Below the pieces are notes generated by a model, which saw only the letters and a program-made list of their open reading frames with translations, had not been told where the DNA came from and did not search any database. This document shows, piece after piece, positions 59,496 to 64,000 of a stretch of 64,000 nt of DNA (positions are counted from its first letter, which is position 1; every line of letters starts with the position of its first letter). Source of the stretch: Amycolatopsis aidingensis (GTDB lineage: Bacteria > Actinomycetota > Actinomycetes > Mycobacteriales > Pseudonocardiaceae); NCBI RefSeq assembly GCF_018885265.1, contig NZ_CP076538.1:4438001-4502000 (forward strand), written 5' to 3'. The position numbers were made by a program, and so were the translations under genes.

Positions 59496-59992
59496 GAACC
59501 CTCCCCCGTGGCCGAGCGGGAGCGCGCCGCCGCGCGGGCATCCAGCCAGCCCTGCAGGATCTCCACGGCGGCGGCCTGGTCGATCACGGCGCGCTGCTTG
59601 CGCCCCTTCACCCCCCGCTGCGCGAGCATCCGGGTGGCGCTGACGGTGGTCAGCCGCTCGTCGGCGAGCCGCACGCCGACCGGGGCGATCTTCTCGGCGA
59701 CCCGGTCGGCGTACTCGGCGGCGATCTGCGCTGCGCTGCCGTGGCGGTCGGCCAGCGTTCTCGGCAGTCCTACGATCACCTCAACCACCTCGTTTTCGGT
59801 GACAAGCAAGGCCAACTGATCGAGATCGCTGTCGTTGTGCGCATCACGCGACAGAGTAACGAGCGGGCTGGCGAGTAACGGCGCGGGATCGCTCAGTGCG
59901 ACACCGACTCGTACCGAGCCTACGTCGATCCCGAGCCGCCTGCCCGGCCCGGGATCCTCGTCCCCTGGCCGGTCCGGACGGCGCGCGGTCAC
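59492..59992 (-). CDS. ruvX: Putative Holliday junction resolvase YqgF/RuvX
   Basis: A 166-residue RNase H-fold protein. [17 protein letters not shown] holds the first catalytic Asp, [12 protein letters not shown] the middle motif, [13 protein letters not shown] the Glu and [13 protein letters not shown] the last Asp. The family resolves Holliday junctions or processes 16S pre-rRNA. The start is GTG at 59992, 8 nt before the alaS stop on the coding strand; the longer open frame is antisense-rich alaS sequence. Its stop overlaps mltG. Confidence 0.9.
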   Translation of the reverse strand: MTARRPDRPGDEDPGPGRRLGIDVGSVRVGVALSDPAPLLASPLVTLSRDAHNDSDLDQLALLVTENEVVEVIVGLPRTLADRHGSAAQIAAEYADRVAEKIAPVGVRLADERLTTVSATRMLAQRGVKGRKQRAVIDQAAAVEILQGWLDARAAARSRSATGEGS

Positions 59993-59999
59993 CGGCGGA

Positions 60000-62660
<2,661 letters not shown>

Positions 62661-62778
62661 TGGGTGTCCTTGTGGCTTGCGGACCGGTACGCGACAGGCA
62701 CGTCCGGCCGGGTTCGGGGAACGGCTGCGCAGGCGGAGGGCTCGCGGGGCCCGCGCGAGGTGAGCGTGCTGCTGCGCG

Positions 62779-63108
62779 TCAGCCCTCCGCCCGGCGCGCT
62801 CGCCGGGCGTGCGGACGCGCGGCGGCGTACCTGCCGCCCGCCGTGGCCGATCCGGCTGGCGCGCGGCCCTGCCGCGTCGACACTCCGGAGCGTTGCTGCA
62901 CCATGTCGCTCAGTTCCTGCTCTCGCTCGTTCATCCCGGCGCGGACATCCGCGCCGAAGGCGCCCACGGCGCCTGCCAGTTCGCGGATGGCCTCACCCAC
63001 GTTCGAGGCTAACCCGGCGGGGGTGGCCTGGCGAGCGGTTTCGGTGGCCTTCCTGGCCAAGGTCACACCGGCGGCGACCCCGACGCCGACCCAGAACAGC
63101 CGCCTCAT
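62779..63108 (-). CDS. DUF6167 family small membrane-associated protein
   Basis: A 109-residue protein beginning [20 protein letters not shown], a short hydrophobic anchor, followed by a helical segment and a basic Arg/Ala tail. The position between a DUF948 gene and alaS is the conserved place of DUF6167 proteins in actinobacteria. The start overlaps the DUF948 stop by 4 nt. Function unknown. Confidence 0.8.
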   Translation of the reverse strand: MRRLFWVGVGVAAGVTLARKATETARQATPAGLASNVGEAIRELAGAVGAFGADVRAGMNEREQELSDMVQQRSGVSTRQGRAPAGSATAGGRYAAARPHARRARRAEG

Positions 63109-63512
63109 CGCTTACCACCCCGCACCCGCCGGAGGACGTGCTTGTTGGTGCCCTCGGCCTTGGCCTTGCGGCGGGCCCGCACGGCCTTGCTGACGCCGTA
63201 GGACAGTGCGGCGGTCTTGACCAGCGGTCCACCGAGGGTCGCGGTGAACACCGAGGACAGCGCCGAAACGTTGCCGGAAACGGCCTGCGCGTTGGCCGTG
63301 ATGCCGTCGACCCGCTCCAGCTGGGTGTTCACGTGGGTGATGGTGTCGTTGGCGCCGTGCAGCAAGGGGTCGGTGTTCTCGTGTGCCTTGCGGATCGCGA
63401 CCGTCGCCTCGTCGAGCGTGCGGGCAAGCTTGAGCAGCGGGATCGCCAGCAACAACACCAGCAGCACGAAGGCGCCTGCGGCGATCAACGCGGCGATCTG
63501 CGTGGGCGACAC
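63105..63512 (-). CDS. DUF948 membrane protein
   Basis: A 135-residue protein with one N-terminal transmembrane helix (~8-28) and a coiled-coil-like DUF948 domain (ARTLDEATVAIRKAHENTD, THVNTQLERVDGI), then a basic C-terminus. DUF948 proteins resemble chemotaxis/envelope coiled coils and are of unknown function. GTG at 63512 with GGAGGG 3-4 nt upstream. First gene of the DUF948-DUF6167-alaS block. Confidence 0.84.
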   Translation of the reverse strand: MSPTQIAALIAAGAFVLLVLLLAIPLLKLARTLDEATVAIRKAHENTDPLLHGANDTITHVNTQLERVDGITANAQAVSGNVSALSSVFTATLGGPLVKTAALSYGVSKAVRARRKAKAEGTNKHVLRRVRGGKR

Positions 63513-63712
63513 GTGCCCTCCAAATTGTCCGGGTAGGCGGCTTTCGAGGTTCGCGGAATTGCCGGTCAGGCTACCGCGCCGCCTCGGCAGCGGCCCGGCG
63601 GCCCACCGTAGCCGCCCGGCCGCCGTGCGGTACTACTTCCGGCCCGGTTCATCGGTCTGATCTTCCCGCTGGATTCTTGTCCCGTTCACCTCGCCAGGCG
63701 AGGCTGGCGCCC

Positions 63713-64000
63713 ATGCCGACCGTCTCCCGCCGCCACCTGCTTGGCCTTTCCGGAGCCGTCACCGGCGGCCTCGCCGCCTCCCTGCTGCCGCCCTCGCTGC
63801 ACGCCGCCATGGCGCGGCCGATGCGCCGCGGCGGCATGGAGGCCGTCGAGCACGTGATCGTGCTGATGCAGGAGAACCGCTCCTTCGACCACTACTTCGG
63901 CAGCCTGCGCGGGGTGCGCGGCTTCGGGGACCCGCACCCGCTCGAGCTGCCCGGCGGCGAGCCGGTGTTCGCCCAGCCGCGGCCGGGGGGCGGCAGCGTG
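63713..64000 (+). CDS. Tat-exported phospholipase C/phosphoesterase, 3' truncated by the window
   Basis: Ninety-six codons remain open to the window end. The N-terminus has a twin-arginine signal (SRRHLLGLSGAVTGG) and a cleavage region near residue 32. The mature part begins VEHVIVLMQENRSFDHYFGSL, quoted here once as the defining motif, which is that of bacterial phosphocholine-specific phospholipase C and acid phosphatase AcpA-type enzymes (Glu and Asn are metal ligands). The rest lies outside, so substrate class cannot be judged. It is divergent from the DUF948 gene. Confidence 0.88.
   Translation, partial: MPTVSRRHLLGLSGAVTGGLAASLLPPSLHAAMARPMRRGGMEAVEHVIVLMQENRSFDHYFGSLRGVRGFGDPHPLELPGGEPVFAQPRPGGGSV

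Overview
The window is high-GC actinobacterial chromosome, almost fully coding, with GTG and TTG starts and many 4-nt start/stop overlaps. The KstR regulator and steroid operon, the four-gene sensor-kinase/roadblock/DUF742/GTPase conservon, the DUF5753-DUF397 pair, and a phosphofructokinase with pyrophosphate-type residues fit the Pseudonocardiaceae (Amycolatopsis-like). That family-level placement is an inference. I saw no rRNA, tRNA, CRISPR array, prophage or insertion sequence.

Layout. 1-2053: end of a DUF222/HNH protein, a secreted endonuclease/phosphatase-fold protein and a P-loop kinase-like protein. 1998-11028: steroid side-chain catabolism, with a five-gene igr-type operon (fadE28-fadE29-chsH2-chsH1-ltp2), a divergent esterase, a fused acyl-CoA dehydrogenase like FadE34, and kstR. 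KstR-type boxes precede fadE28 and lie between fadE34 and kstR. 11054-17393: secreted lipase, two F420-type oxidoreductases and the fused isobutyryl-CoA mutase icmF. 17464-22577: a cvnABCD conservon whose kinase has a duplicated C-terminal module. 23305-27793: DUF485 plus monocarboxylate symporter, then a polyamine cluster (speC-speD-speE). 27759-31052: small membrane proteins, a transglycosylase-like protein, a 55-residue membrane protein and an inverted-repeat element.

31053-41208: alpha-methylacyl-CoA racemase with an acyl-CoA dehydrogenase and a TetR regulator, gabD2, a large LuxR-type ATPase regulator, and the DUF5753/DUF397 pair. 41273-49537: dacB, tesB, pyk, a DUF2461 protein, an FAD monooxygenase facing its probable TetR regulator across a long palindrome, another TetR and a DUF2236 protein. 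49628-55238: a DASS transporter, an aromatic amino acid lyase-like enzyme with an unusual cofactor-forming triad, a mobile-looking repeat, a pyrophosphate-type phosphofructokinase, and a DAHP synthase preceded by an aromatic-rich leader peptide and a stem-loop. 55248-64000: a serine hydrolase, a D-2-hydroxyacid dehydrogenase, then the conserved DUF948-DUF6167-alaS-ruvX-mltG-aroE block and the start of a Tat-exported phospholipase C.

Themes. Lipid and steroid breakdown dominates the first 34 kb: KstR control, side-chain dehydrogenases, hydratase and retro-aldolase, racemase, esterases, and an acyl-CoA mutase for branched short acyl-CoAs. Aromatic metabolism is represented by DAHP synthase, aroE and the lyase-like enzyme. 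The least expected items are the DAHP synthase leader/attenuator, the GTG-triad lyase, the two intergenic repeat elements and the duplicated CvnA tail.
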